Source: Suilimivivens sp009774465 (GTDB lineage: Bacteria; Bacillota; Clostridia; Lachnospirales; Lachnospiraceae). From it: a DNA stretch of 64,000 nucleotides. The stretch is from positions 70,774 to 134,773 of the forward strand of contig CANDAE010000007.1 of the NCBI GenBank assembly GCA_947382645.1, given 5' to 3'. The notes under the pieces were generated by a model. That model searched no databases. It was given only the letters and a program-made list of their open reading frames with translations, and was not told where the DNA came from. This document shows positions 1 to 8,747 of this stretch, piece after piece (within the stretch, counting starts at the first letter, position 1; every line of letters begins with the position of its first letter). Made by a program: the position numbers and the translations under genes.

Positions 1-285
1 CACCTTTTCCACCGTTATACTGCCATTTCCCGTATTTCGATTGTAGGAAGCCGCCTGAGAAAGAATCGACTGCTGCAGTTCCTCCTCATCATAATAATTT
101 TCCGGTGCATTCTCCGGAACAAAGCTTTCCACAATACGAGACTGAACACTTCCATCTTTTCCAAAAGAAATAAAGGTTCCTTCCGACTCTTCACTTTTAC
201 TGCCGCAGGAAACCATAACAGACATTACGGCAAGAGCCAGTATGCTTATAACCATTTTAGGTGACGATTGATTTTGGTTTCTCAT
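1..285 (-). CDS. Lipoprotein of unknown function, 3' end beyond window
   Basis: The reading frame opens at ATG 285 and stays open for 95 codons to the window edge, so the C-terminus is missing. The protein starts with a short polar stretch (MRNQNQSSPK), then a hydrophobic segment ending in V-M-V-S-C at about residue 26, which fits a lipoprotein signal peptide with cysteine acylation. The mature part is acidic and rich in Ser, Glu and Asn. It lies 46 bp downstream of recO on the same strand and may be read with it. I do not recognise a family. It was identified by reading the minus strand directly. Confidence 0.6.
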   Translation of the reverse strand, partial: MRNQNQSSPKMVISILALAVMSVMVSCGSKSEESEGTFISFGKDGSVQSRIVESFVPENAPENYYDEEELQQSILSQAASYNRNTGNGSITVEKV

Positions 286-331
286 TCTATTCCCCTGTTT
301 TCTTTAATTTACCCAATCCATTATATATGAC

Positions 332-1006
332 TTACCTTTCAATTTCAACATGGATTTCATGCAAAATTTCAAGACTTTTCATTTTCTTATCTATAAACCG
401 ACTGCGAAATATCTCTGCAATCTGTGAAAGTTCTTCCAGCACCTGTTTCGTTACTGTAAAGGTATAGAGCTTTTCAACGGTAGTATTGACAATATAATTA
501 ACCGTATATTCCGTTGAATCCAGATAAGGAACATCTCTTCCGGGCAGTCCCGGATATTCCCCATTTATGGCAAGCGCCTTTATCTCAAATATGTATCTGA
601 CAAGTAAATTGGAAAGACCTTCATGCAAAAGCGCCCGCAGCGACTGATAAAGAAGCTTTAGCATTTCCTTTTCATCATTATTTTCTCTGGTATAGTAGTC
701 CATCAGTTCTAAAAAGTACATTCCATAACAGGCCGCCTCAAAATCATCCCGCAGTCCTTCAAAGTAATTGCTGATTGCTGTTTCAGAAACGCTGTAGGCG
801 CTTTTTCCCACATATAAAGAGAATTTCCCAAAGCAAAAGGGATTGGTGGATGCCAACAGCCTGCTGCCCTGCTTTCTTGCGCCTCTTGCAAAAGCTGATA
901 TCTTTCCCCGCTCCCTTGTCAATATAACTACCCGCCTGTCATATTCCCCAATGGGTTCCGTTTTTAAAATAATCCCTGTAACACCAATTAGTTCCTGCAC
1001 CCTCAT
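332..1006 (-). CDS. recO: DNA repair protein RecO
   Basis: RecO works with RecF and RecR in the cytoplasm to load RecA on gapped DNA during recombinational repair. The N-terminus (VTGIILKTEPIGEYDRR) and the following basic stretch ERGKISAFARGARK match the RecO OB-fold, and the helical C-terminal part follows, giving 224 residues against about 240-250 for the family. The open frame extends to 1084, but that extension has no RecO-like sequence; ATG 1006 is preceded by AAGGGG and opens with MRVQELIGVTG, so I chose it. The start lies inside the 3' end of the yqzL-like gene, suggesting coupling. Era-yqzL-recO order supports the call. Confidence 0.93.
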   Translation of the reverse strand: MRVQELIGVTGIILKTEPIGEYDRRVVILTRERGKISAFARGARKQGSRLLASTNPFCFGKFSLYVGKSAYSVSETAISNYFEGLRDDFEAACYGMYFLELMDYYTRENNDEKEMLKLLYQSLRALLHEGLSNLLVRYIFEIKALAINGEYPGLPGRDVPYLDSTEYTVNYIVNTTVEKLYTFTVTKQVLEELSQIAEIFRSRFIDKKMKSLEILHEIHVEIER

Positions 1007-1130
1007 CGGCCCCTTCATTTTTTTCCGGCTCTGCCTTATCAGGCGTAACGTCTTTTCCTTCCCGGTAGGCCAGATAATCTTCAATCTTTCCCGTATTTAA
1101 AAATTGTTCCCAGTAATTTACCATTTTCAT
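939..1130 (-). CDS. YqzL-like small protein
   Basis: This 63-residue frame opens with MKMVNYWEQF and contains TGKIEDYLAYRE, which resembles the short YqzL family (TGNIDTYLL-like segment) that sits between era and recO in Bacillus. Here it also lies between era and recO. A purine-rich GGGGG site precedes ATG 1130. The C-terminal half is acidic and Gly-rich and unlike Bacillus YqzL. Its last 68 bp overlap recO in another frame. The molecular function of YqzL is unknown. The N-terminal match and the position make a real gene likely. Confidence 0.72.
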   Translation of the reverse strand: MKMVNYWEQFLNTGKIEDYLAYREGKDVTPDKAEPEKNEGADEGAGTNWCYRDYFKNGTHWGI

Positions 1131-1200
1131 CTTGTGCCCCCTGATGCCAAAAGTATTCTTTTAAAAAATCATGGTATTAGGGTTTACTTTTTTACTTTTT

Positions 1201-2103
1201 CTATTCGCTGTCCCTGGGATTATAACCAAAATTTTTAAGAAGGAAATCGCTGTCTCTCCAATCCTTTTTTACCTTCACCCAAAGCTGCAGATTTACCTTA
1301 CTCTCCAACAAATCTTCAATATCTCTTCTCGCATGAGAGCCAATCTTTTTTAACATTGTCCCCTGTTTTCCTATGATAATTCCCTTATGGGAATCCTTTT
1401 CACAGATAATGGTTGCTTCAATGTCGACAATTTTACCACGCCATTTCATTTTTTCTATGGTTACTGCAATTCCATGAGGAATTTCCTCCTCCAGGCACCT
1501 GAGTGCTTTTTCTCTTATAAGCTCCGCCACGATCTGACGCTGGGGCTGATCTGTTATGGTGTCCTCGTCATAAAAAGCAGGCCCATAAGGCAGATACTGC
1601 ATAATGCATTTCACCAGCTCCTTTGTATTATCGTTTTTAAGCGCTGAAACAGGAACAATCTCTGCAAAATCCATTTCATTCCGGTAAGCGTCAATGAATC
1701 TTAAAAGATCTTCCCGCTTTACCATATCAATTTTATTCATAACCAGTATCACCGGCGTATTTATTTTACTCAGCTGTTCCATAATATGCCGCTCGCCTGC
1801 CCCAATATAATCCGATGGTTCTACCAGCCATAAAATCACATCTACTTCCTTAAGACTTCTGTTGGCCACATTAACCATATAATCGCCCAGACGGTTCTTT
1901 GCTTTATGAATTCCCGGAGTATCCACAAACACAATCTGCCCTTCTTCATTGGTAAGAACCGTCTGAATACGGTTTCTTGTGGTCTGAGGTTTACTGGATG
2001 TAATGGCAATTTTCTGCCCAATGAGACAATTCATTAATGTGGATTTTCCTACGTTTGGCCTGCCGATTAATGCTGCAAAGCCGGATTTATACTGGTCACT
2101 CAT
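1201..2103 (-). CDS. era: GTPase Era
   Basis: Era is an essential GTPase that binds the 3' end of 16S rRNA and helps small-subunit assembly. All G motifs are visible: GRPNVGKST (G1, about residues 14-22), a Thr-rich switch I region with PQTTRNRI (G2), DTPG (G3), NKID (G4) and SAL (G5). A C-terminal KH domain follows, with the loop GIIIGKQG around residue 245. At 300 residues the length is normal. The stop lies 70 bp before the yqzL-like gene, and only 3 bp separate it from the DUF4349 gene upstream, so these are probably co-transcribed. Confidence 0.97.
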   Translation of the reverse strand: MSDQYKSGFAALIGRPNVGKSTLMNCLIGQKIAITSSKPQTTRNRIQTVLTNEEGQIVFVDTPGIHKAKNRLGDYMVNVANRSLKEVDVILWLVEPSDYIGAGERHIMEQLSKINTPVILVMNKIDMVKREDLLRFIDAYRNEMDFAEIVPVSALKNDNTKELVKCIMQYLPYGPAFYDEDTITDQPQRQIVAELIREKALRCLEEEIPHGIAVTIEKMKWRGKIVDIEATIICEKDSHKGIIIGKQGTMLKKIGSHARRDIEDLLESKVNLQLWVKVKKDWRDSDFLLKNFGYNPRDSE

Positions 2104-2106
2104 TTT

Positions 2107-3174
2107 TTATTTTTCCTTTTCATTTTCCATTTCTTTTGTGTCTGTCTGGTCTTTTCCTGTTTCTGCTTCATGCTTTTTTTCTTTTTTATTTTCCGCTGCT
2201 TTTTTTTGTCTTTTCTTTGCCACACGTTTCACCAAAAGCCTGATTATCAGAACAAGCACGGCAATAATGACAGCCCAGACCATCAAATAAGGCAGGAAGA
2301 TAATAAATCCGATTCCAAAATTGATAAATCCATCTCCCACATTATAAAGGCTGCCTGCAAAACCGGTGGAAATTTTCTCCCATACCGTCTGTTCCTTCAC
2401 CGGTGTCAGCTTTGTCACTTCATTGATATACAAATAAACCGTACTGTAATTTACCCTGTTATCCAGCGTGCGAAGCTGAGCTTCCATACTTTCAATCTGA
2501 TAGCGCACCTCGGAAAGCCGGCTCTCTAAACTGATAATATCTTCTATGGTTTCCGCCTTTTCCAAAAGCTCAATAAGCCTTTCCTGCTCTGTAAGCAGCA
2601 CCTTCTTATGGCTTTCCATATCCACATATTGCAGCGTTACGTCCGTTATGCTTTCATTTCTGCTGATCACATTGGATATTTCAGCCACTGCCGACAAAAA
2701 TTCATCCAGCTTTTCCGCGGGAATGCGGATGGTCAAACTGGCATTTCTGGTGCCTTTCCCGTAATAATTGCTGCCATTATAGGTATAGCTTTCTTCTATG
2801 TATCCGCCAAGATTTCCGGTTTTTTCTCCTACAGTGGAAAGCAGCTCGTCAAAGGTTTCTGTTTCCACCTCCAGATTCACATCCCGTATCAGCTTACGCT
2901 GCACATTCTGCACCTGCACCCCTGACGCACCATCCCCTGCTTCTTGCGCATACTCCTCGGACGCAGCAGCTTCCGGCATAGCCTCCGCGCTGTAAATATC
3001 ATCCGAAACATAAACTCCCGCATCATAAGCTTCCTCTGTCACCGCCGCCTGCGAAGCGGTATTCTTAGACGCTGCTCCACACCCTGCTGCCATCACCCCC
3101 AGCAAAACAGCCAATGCCAACACCGTCCCAATCCTGAACCCACTTTTTTTCTTCTTAATTTCCCTTTTCTCCAT
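2107..3174 (-). CDS. DUF4349 domain lipoprotein
   Basis: A DUF4349 family protein of about 355 residues. It begins with a basic stretch, a hydrophobic core and A-A-G-C, which fits a lipobox near residue 32. The DUF4349 region follows (RKLIRDVNLEVET..., TIRIPAEKLDEFL, ISRNESITDVTLQYVDME), including a predicted coiled coil around residues 190-240 and the typical NYSTVYLYI strand. A transmembrane helix (about 280-310) and a long Lys/Glu-rich cytoplasmic tail end the protein. The open frame reaches 3258, but a strong GGGAGG site precedes ATG 3174, which also starts the signal peptide. The function of DUF4349 is unknown; an envelope role is likely. Confidence 0.85.
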   Translation of the reverse strand: MEKREIKKKKSGFRIGTVLALAVLLGVMAAGCGAASKNTASQAAVTEEAYDAGVYVSDDIYSAEAMPEAAASEEYAQEAGDGASGVQVQNVQRKLIRDVNLEVETETFDELLSTVGEKTGNLGGYIEESYTYNGSNYYGKGTRNASLTIRIPAEKLDEFLSAVAEISNVISRNESITDVTLQYVDMESHKKVLLTEQERLIELLEKAETIEDIISLESRLSEVRYQIESMEAQLRTLDNRVNYSTVYLYINEVTKLTPVKEQTVWEKISTGFAGSLYNVGDGFINFGIGFIIFLPYLMVWAVIIAVLVLIIRLLVKRVAKKRQKKAAENKKEKKHEAETGKDQTDTKEMENEKEK

Positions 3175-3543
3175 AACAATCCTCCCACCGGAGCGCCCAT
3201 ACGGAAACCCAAACCAAACATCAAATCCGCCTCTCCAATTCCCGTCCAACGCATCCACAGCCTAAGTTAACAGTAACAAAGTGGTGAAAATTCCGTAGCC
3301 TTCTGGAATATTCCGGCATTATATTCTGCGAAAATCCTTATGCACCATGTAATCAAGACAATAGAAGGCAGGAGGGGCATTCCCCGACTGACTTCTGTTC
3401 TATTTGGCTTGATGGAATGTCCGGTGCAACAGGATTTGAGCAGAAAATATTGCTGGAATATTCCCACCACGCTACAAATTTTCCACCCCACATACCATAG
3501 ATACGTTTCCTCTCCCCCATTTTTATGGAAAAACTATAACTTT
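3175..3543. other. 369-bp gap with a repeated 10-bp palindrome
   Basis: No convincing gene lies here. Short open frames on both strands are low-complexity in composition and have no ribosome binding site. The region must hold the 3' flank of the M16 protease gene and probably the start signals of the DUF4349-era-recO run. The perfect palindrome GGAATATTCC occurs twice, at 3305-3314 and 3455-3464, exactly 150 bp apart and both within a slightly longer shared CTGGAATATTCC. I see no convincing sigma-A promoter or U-tailed terminator. Confidence 0.5.
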
Positions 3544-6471
3544 TTAGTGAAACAACTGCTCCACGCTCATAAACAAATCCCTGTTTTCCTTAATTTTTTC
3601 TCCATTACCTACCACACACAGATAATCTTCCTCCATAAAGCTCCGTACATACTCATACAGCCCCCGGAGCTGTTCCTGTGTGGTTGCCAGCAGTTCATCT
3701 CTTTCCTTCTGCACCCGCTCCATAGAAAGTCCTGTCAGATATCCACCCAGAGAATAAAGCCCCTTAACTGCCGGCGTCATGGGAGTATCCAGCTCGCTGA
3801 CCGCGCCAATGATAAACTGGGTTACTGTGCGTTCGTCCAAAGTAACTTTTTCAATGTAATCGGCCGCCTTTTCATAAACATCAAGGGTTTTCTCCAGATT
3901 CGGATCTCTATAGGACACGAAATAGGCGTCTCCATTTTTATAGAAATTGCACATGCAGCCATAAGCGCCGCCCTTCACCCTTACATTATTCCAAAGGTAA
4001 TCGTACCCCATCATGATCTTAAGCACCTTAAGGGCGCCTGTATAGGGAAGTCCTTTTTTCATAAAATTACCTGCTCTGCACACATACTGCACCTGTCCTG
4101 CAGTCATAAATGCCTCATTCTTCTTTACAGGTTCTATTTTACCTTCTGCTTCTTTAATCTGATCTGTAAAAAGATGCTTCTTTAACTCACTTACCGCCTC
4201 TTCCAATCCCGGATATCCTTCTTTTGCCGCGGTATAATCCACCAGAAGATTCTCCGGCCTGAAAATACATTTTACCAGTTTTTTCAAATTGGAAACCAGT
4301 TCTTCTTTTTTATCCTCGAAATTCTTTTCCAGATCCTCAAGCAGCCTGTATTGGGGAATTCCGCTGAACTGCTCCGATGCTGCGGCAGTAGGTGAAAAAT
4401 AGGAAAGGGTTCTTAAAAGCGCAAGAGAGTGCCCGGCCCCTGTCATAACCGCCTGCATTCTTGACTTGCTTTCTGCAATAATTTCATAAAGCCGCCTGGT
4501 ATTTTCAAACTGAGAAGTAAGTATAATCTCCTGCATCAGTTCAAGCGCCTTATCCCTCTTTTCATAGAGAGACTTGGCACGTATTTCCAGCGTAAGCTTA
4601 TATTCTTCCATGCGTTCTGCATTGGTGTATGTGCTTACCACCGCCTTGATTCCGCCGGTATGAATATTGATCTCATTAAACAGTTCTCTATAGCTGTAAT
4701 GCTCTGTATCCACCATCATAAGAACAGCCTTTAAAATTCCCACATAAGGCAGAAGATCTGTGGGAACCTGCTTTAAGTCAAAAACAAGATTTAAATAACC
4801 GATGCCATTGGTAAACAGCTCATGGAAAAGAATGGTGGTTCCTTCTAATGTATGCACCTCATTTACATACGCCGCCGCTTCCTTTTTCATATCTTCCCTG
4901 TTAAGCAAAGGAATCGTTTTAAGTGCTTCTTCGCTGCTTGGCTCCTCCTGATAGGCAAAAAGGGCATGTGTCTGATCTATAATGGCCTGCCTTTCCTCCT
5001 CTGGCAGAGTATTTTTGTATTCCTGCAGCCTTTCAAAAAGTTCTTTATCTTTCTTTGTGGTAAGCCCCTGCACAGGCTTCACCATAAGGATTGTCTTATG
5101 AGAATTGTCAAGGATAAAGGTTTTAATCAGTCCTTCAAAGTAACCATTTCCGATAGATTCCTTTAACTTTTCAAAAGTCTGATTTGCCTCAATATGCATA
5201 AAAGGCGTACTTTCATCATACAGCCAGCTATCCAGTGCCTGCAGTCCCAGCATCAATCCTCTTGGGTAAGAGCCAAAATCCGCCTCCCTGTATTTAAACT
5301 CAAAATAGTTGATTGCTGCTGCCAGCGCCTTTTTATCCAGACCATTCTTTACAGCATCTGCAAGCACCTGCTCAATCACCGAAATAAATTCTTCTCTTTG
5401 GCTTTCCTGCGCACTTTTTGCCACAATGGAAAAATATGGCTGGTAAATGCCATTTTCAAGGGAACTGTAAACATCCTTGCCGATTCCTCTATCTATCAGC
5501 GCCTGCTTAACCGGTGCGCCAGGTGCAGAACAAAGCACATAATCCAGCACATCCATTGCCGCATAAAGCATTTTATCAAGACTGGTTCCCATAGAAATAT
5601 TGTAGGTCAGATAAGTGTTTTCTTTAAGCTCTTCATCCTCCATAATGGAATATTCCTTTGTGAGCATCCTGGGCCCGTCAAATGCCTTCTGCATTCCAAT
5701 GGCAGAATCCACTTTAATCTGCTCAAAAGCAGACAGATAATTTTCATCCAGAAAATTCAAATATTCCACTGCATCCAGATTGCCATATAAATAAATATAG
5801 CTGTTTGAAGGATGGTAATATTTCTGATGAAAGGCAAGAAACTCCTCATAAGTCAGCTCCGGAATCACATCCGGATCTCCTCCCGATTCAATTCCATAAG
5901 AAGTATCCGGATATAAAGAATTCATAATTTCCCGCTCCACCACGTCATCCGGAGAAGAAAAAGCCCCCTTCATCTCATTGTAAACCACACCGTTTATGGA
6001 AAGATCGTCCTCCATGCTTTCCATTTCATAGTGCCAGCCCTCCTGCCTGAATATTTTTTCCTCCTGATAGATATTGGGGTAAAAAACCGCATCCAGATAA
6101 ACGTGTACCAGATTTTTAAAATCCCTGTCATTACAGCTTGCCACAGGATAAACCGTCTTATCCGGATAGGTCATTGCATTTAAAAAGGTATTCAGGGAAC
6201 CTTTTGCCAGCTCTATAAAAGGATCCTTAACCGGAAAATTCTTTGAGCCGCAAAGTACGGAATGCTCCAAAATGTGAGCCACACCTGTACTGTTTTTCGG
6301 CGGTGTGCGGAATCCAATGTAAAATACCTTATTTTCATCATCATTTAATAAAAGCGTAACTGACGCCCCTGTTTTTTTATGTTTCAGAATATATCCTTCC
6401 GAGTTCAAATCACTGATCTTTCTTCTCTCAACTACCTGATATGCTTCCAAATTTTCCACTTGCTGTCCCAT
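3544..6471 (-). CDS. PreP-type M16C metalloprotease
   Basis: A 975-residue zinc metalloprotease of the insulinase superfamily, subgroup M16C (presequence protease type), which degrades unstructured peptides. The inverted zinc motif HILEH is at residues 66-70, with the third ligand Glu in GVVYNEMKGAF at residue 166. The length fits the four-domain clam-shell family. The C-terminal half carries the usual inactive second repeat, with KGGAYGCMCNF and YRDPN. There is no signal peptide, so it is probably cytoplasmic. AAGGAAGG precedes ATG 6471. Cytosolic peptide turnover is the likely role, inferred from the family. Confidence 0.92.
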   Translation of the reverse strand: MGQQVENLEAYQVVERRKISDLNSEGYILKHKKTGASVTLLLNDDENKVFYIGFRTPPKNSTGVAHILEHSVLCGSKNFPVKDPFIELAKGSLNTFLNAMTYPDKTVYPVASCNDRDFKNLVHVYLDAVFYPNIYQEEKIFRQEGWHYEMESMEDDLSINGVVYNEMKGAFSSPDDVVEREIMNSLYPDTSYGIESGGDPDVIPELTYEEFLAFHQKYYHPSNSYIYLYGNLDAVEYLNFLDENYLSAFEQIKVDSAIGMQKAFDGPRMLTKEYSIMEDEELKENTYLTYNISMGTSLDKMLYAAMDVLDYVLCSAPGAPVKQALIDRGIGKDVYSSLENGIYQPYFSIVAKSAQESQREEFISVIEQVLADAVKNGLDKKALAAAINYFEFKYREADFGSYPRGLMLGLQALDSWLYDESTPFMHIEANQTFEKLKESIGNGYFEGLIKTFILDNSHKTILMVKPVQGLTTKKDKELFERLQEYKNTLPEEERQAIIDQTHALFAYQEEPSSEEALKTIPLLNREDMKKEAAAYVNEVHTLEGTTILFHELFTNGIGYLNLVFDLKQVPTDLLPYVGILKAVLMMVDTEHYSYRELFNEINIHTGGIKAVVSTYTNAERMEEYKLTLEIRAKSLYEKRDKALELMQEIILTSQFENTRRLYEIIAESKSRMQAVMTGAGHSLALLRTLSYFSPTAAASEQFSGIPQYRLLEDLEKNFEDKKEELVSNLKKLVKCIFRPENLLVDYTAAKEGYPGLEEAVSELKKHLFTDQIKEAEGKIEPVKKNEAFMTAGQVQYVCRAGNFMKKGLPYTGALKVLKIMMGYDYLWNNVRVKGGAYGCMCNFYKNGDAYFVSYRDPNLEKTLDVYEKAADYIEKVTLDERTVTQFIIGAVSELDTPMTPAVKGLYSLGGYLTGLSMERVQKERDELLATTQEQLRGLYEYVRSFMEEDYLCVVGNGEKIKENRDLFMSVEQLFH

Positions 6472-6521
6472 AAATCAAATAACCTTCCTTTTTATTTTTT
6501 ATCTGTTAATCATTATACCCA

Positions 6522-6959
6522 TTATACACTGAAAGTCATCATACCCATTTTGGATATTATGATTTCCCTGATCAGCATCCCGCAGGCTTTCTTCCTTGCC
6601 AGATTCACTTCCGTAAGCTCCTTTAAGGAAAGAACTTCTTCCCGATATTCCATTTTTCTTTTGCCCAGCAGTGTATTCTTTTCAACCTGCTTCTGAACCT
6701 TTATGCGGATTTTAAGCTGTTTAAAAGTTTCATAAAGAAAGGAGTCACCGGTAAGATAATAAAACTGGCTTTCCAGCGTAGTGTCAGGAGCTGCTTCCTT
6801 TAAAATATAATGCGTCAGAATTGCCTTCAGTTTAAATGGCACCATCTCCTGCTTAAGCAGTTCCTCATAGGAAAACCGGGCGCCCAGATAAATATTTCCA
6901 GTGTCCTGAAGCACATATTTAAAATCCTCATATTGTGTAACATTTTCCTTTATCTTCAT
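6522..6959 (-). CDS. Conserved hypothetical protein after sigma-like gene
   Basis: A 145-residue protein that I do not recognise. It is mostly alpha-helical and basic towards the C-terminus (KMEYREEVLSLKEL, ARKKACGMLIREIIISK), without membrane segments or a signal peptide. The frame opens at 6983, but ATG 6959 lies one base after the TAA of the sigma-like gene (TAA-A-ATG), which indicates translational coupling, so I prefer this start. The two proteins are probably made together and may act together. A DNA- or polymerase-associated role is only a guess from the neighbour. Confidence 0.7.
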   Translation of the reverse strand: MKIKENVTQYEDFKYVLQDTGNIYLGARFSYEELLKQEMVPFKLKAILTHYILKEAAPDTTLESQFYYLTGDSFLYETFKQLKIRIKVQKQVEKNTLLGKRKMEYREEVLSLKELTEVNLARKKACGMLIREIIISKMGMMTFSV

Positions 6960-6960
6960 T

Positions 6961-7698
6961 TTAATCCAAATCCTCGATTGCAAAACCGCTTATGCGCATG
7001 GCATCCTCAATTGACTTTTGAGACAAGCCTGTTTCTTCTGCAAGCTCCTTAATGGTAACCTTCCTGTGAAGTTCCTCCGCCAGTTCTCTTGCCTTATCCG
7101 CCACTTGATTCACCCGCTCCGCCGCCTTTTTATCCGTGTCCGTTTCCTTAAGCGTCTGGGCAATCATTTCCTCCATTGCATTCATAATCATCTGAATCAA
7201 TACACCTTCCGCCTGAGCGGCATTTTCCTGGGCGCCTAACAAAGTAACCCCTATGGTCAAAGCCACATTTCCCTCTCCGATCAAATCCTCCAAAAAAACC
7301 CCCTGACCGGAATAAAGTTTGGAGATCTCCACCACCTGGGGAAGATAAACATGAATTAATTTCTCCTGCGCTTCTGCAGCTCCGGCCATAGCAGACAAAA
7401 TCAGCGCTTCTTTTTCCCCTTCACTGACCGTTTCCAACATTTCCAGCTCTTTCTTATAGGCTTCCAGATAATCTATTTCCTCTTCGGAGAGATATTCGTC
7501 CAAATCAACCGGCTCTCCAATACCAATTTTGTGTTTTTTTAAATAATCAAATACCAGTGCAAGCTGGTTTTCCTCAAGGGAAAGTTCTTTAAAGGCTTCC
7601 TTCACCTGTTCTTCACTGATACAGTTTCCCTGCTCCTTTGCCAGCTTCCTGACCGCTTCCAAGGTCTTCGCAAATGCAATTTCCTGATTTTCCTTCAT
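6961..7698 (-). CDS. Shortened sigma-70-like protein, no region 4
   Basis: A 245-residue protein resembling parts of a primary sigma factor. The N-terminal 70 residues look like sigma region 1.1 (a helical fold ending LKKHKIGIGE). Residues about 110-160 resemble region 2.1-2.2 (LIHVYLPQVVEISKLYSGQGVFLEDLIGEGNVAL is a degenerate form of the core-binding helix). Residues about 185-240 resemble region 3, with VTIKELAEETGLS as a helix-turn-helix-like segment. The aromatic -10 recognition segment (2.3-2.4) and the -35 binding region 4 are absent. It could be a polymerase-binding regulator rather than a promoter-specific sigma. It is 12 bp downstream of the rhomboid-like gene. Confidence 0.75.
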   Translation of the reverse strand: MKENQEIAFAKTLEAVRKLAKEQGNCISEEQVKEAFKELSLEENQLALVFDYLKKHKIGIGEPVDLDEYLSEEEIDYLEAYKKELEMLETVSEGEKEALILSAMAGAAEAQEKLIHVYLPQVVEISKLYSGQGVFLEDLIGEGNVALTIGVTLLGAQENAAQAEGVLIQMIMNAMEEMIAQTLKETDTDKKAAERVNQVADKARELAEELHRKVTIKELAEETGLSQKSIEDAMRISGFAIEDLD

Positions 7699-7710
7699 AA
7701 ATTCCCTTTC

Positions 7711-8586
7711 CTAATACTTCTTTACATGGGTATGTGTAAAAAGATGATCCTGGCAATATTCATAATTTCCGTCGCATTTGGAACAAAACCTGAATTCCAG
7801 CTCCGGATTGATCTCTTCCGTTCTCCCGCAAATGGCGCATTTATGTCTGGTTATTTTTGTGGTCTTTTTCACTTCTCTTCTAAACTCCTGCCTGCGCTTT
7901 ACCTGCCTTGGCGACATATGTATCCGCCCTCTGCTGGTAAAGAAAAATACCACAAAATTCATTAAGGATGCGCCGATTACAAACCGGATTGCAACCCCGC
8001 CTGCAACAAACTGATAAATTAAGAGTGCACCGTAAATAATTCCCATAACCTTGATCTTAATGGGAATAAAGAAAAACAATAAGATCTGCATATTGGGGTA
8101 AGTGGCAGCAAATGCAAGGAATATGGACATATTTACATAATATGTGCTGAACATGGACGCTAACGGAGAGTAACCCTGATAAGTTCCCCACAGCGCCACA
8201 CCTGAATCCCCTGCAAAGATCCACGTATAAACAAACAGCAAAAAGGCCCCCAGGATTGTAAACAGTACTCCCGAAAAAATATATACATTATACCTGTAGG
8301 TTCCCCACGTCCGCTCTAATGTAGTCCCCAGTGAATAATAAAAATACAGCATCAAAAGAGTAAAAAAATCAAAGCTTGAGGGCGGCACAATCAACCATGT
8401 TAAAAGCCGCCACACCTGCCCATGAAAGATAATTTCATAGGGATTTAAATATAAATAGCTTAACAGGTCAGGATACAGCATTTGAAAAAGATAACCACAT
8501 GCATAACATATAATCAACATCAATGACAAATTTCGTATCGCATACTTTCCAAATTTCTTTTCAAATTTACTTGGGGATTTCATCAT
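7711..8586 (-). CDS. Rhomboid-fold membrane protein, likely inactive, zinc-ribbon tail
   Basis: A 291-residue membrane protein with about six transmembrane segments. LGTTLERTWGTYRYNVY (about residues 86-102) is the L1-loop signature of the rhomboid fold. The catalytic G-x-S-G motif is absent (the matching place reads SPLASMFSTYY), and the late helix has R-F-V-I-G where active rhomboids have the His of A-H-x-x-G, so it should not be a protease. The cytoplasmic C-terminus has CAICG...CSKC...CQDH, a probable zinc-binding module. AAGGAG precedes ATG 8586. Known pseudo-rhomboids bind membrane clients; the role here is unknown. Confidence 0.85.
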   Translation of the reverse strand: MMKSPSKFEKKFGKYAIRNLSLMLIICYACGYLFQMLYPDLLSYLYLNPYEIIFHGQVWRLLTWLIVPPSSFDFFTLLMLYFYYSLGTTLERTWGTYRYNVYIFSGVLFTILGAFLLFVYTWIFAGDSGVALWGTYQGYSPLASMFSTYYVNMSIFLAFAATYPNMQILLFFFIPIKIKVMGIIYGALLIYQFVAGGVAIRFVIGASLMNFVVFFFTSRGRIHMSPRQVKRRQEFRREVKKTTKITRHKCAICGRTEEINPELEFRFCSKCDGNYEYCQDHLFTHTHVKKY

Positions 8587-8618
8587 TGTCTTCTCCTTTT
8601 AAGGTTTATTCATTACCT

Positions 8619-8636
8619 TATATGAAACTTCATATA
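8619..8636. promoter_or_regulatory. Operator-like palindrome at rhomboid-like gene promoter
   Basis: The sequence reads TATATGAA-AC-TTCATATA, a perfect 8-bp inverted repeat around a 2-bp centre. It begins at the -10 box of the minus-strand promoter and covers the expected transcription start. A further half site TATATGAA lies upstream at 8690-8697. The position fits a repressor site. The binding protein is not known. Confidence 0.5.
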
Positions 8637-8664
8637 TTCTATCATTACCAATAAAAATTGTAAA
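8636..8664 (-). promoter_or_regulatory. Sigma-A promoter for rhomboid-like/sigma-like operon
   Basis: On the minus strand TTTACA (8659-8664) and TAGAAT (8636-8641) are separated by 17 bp, a good match to the housekeeping promoter. It lies about 50 bp upstream of ATG 8586. Confidence 0.65.
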
Positions 8665-8747
8665 TAAAACCCACTTGTCTTTTTCACTTTATATGAATAT
8701 TTTAGAATTTGACAATTTTTTCTTCACAAAATGTTTATCTGTTCGCG

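Noticed and set aside
3267..3491. 74-codon minus-strand open frame in the gap after the protease gene
   Set aside because: No ribosome binding site, Cys-rich erratic composition and no family pattern; a frame on the other strand covers the same bases.
6961..7698. Full sigma factor for the Rsb partner-switching genes
   Set aside because: It lacks regions 2.3-2.4 and 4 and lies 50 kb away in an unrelated operon.
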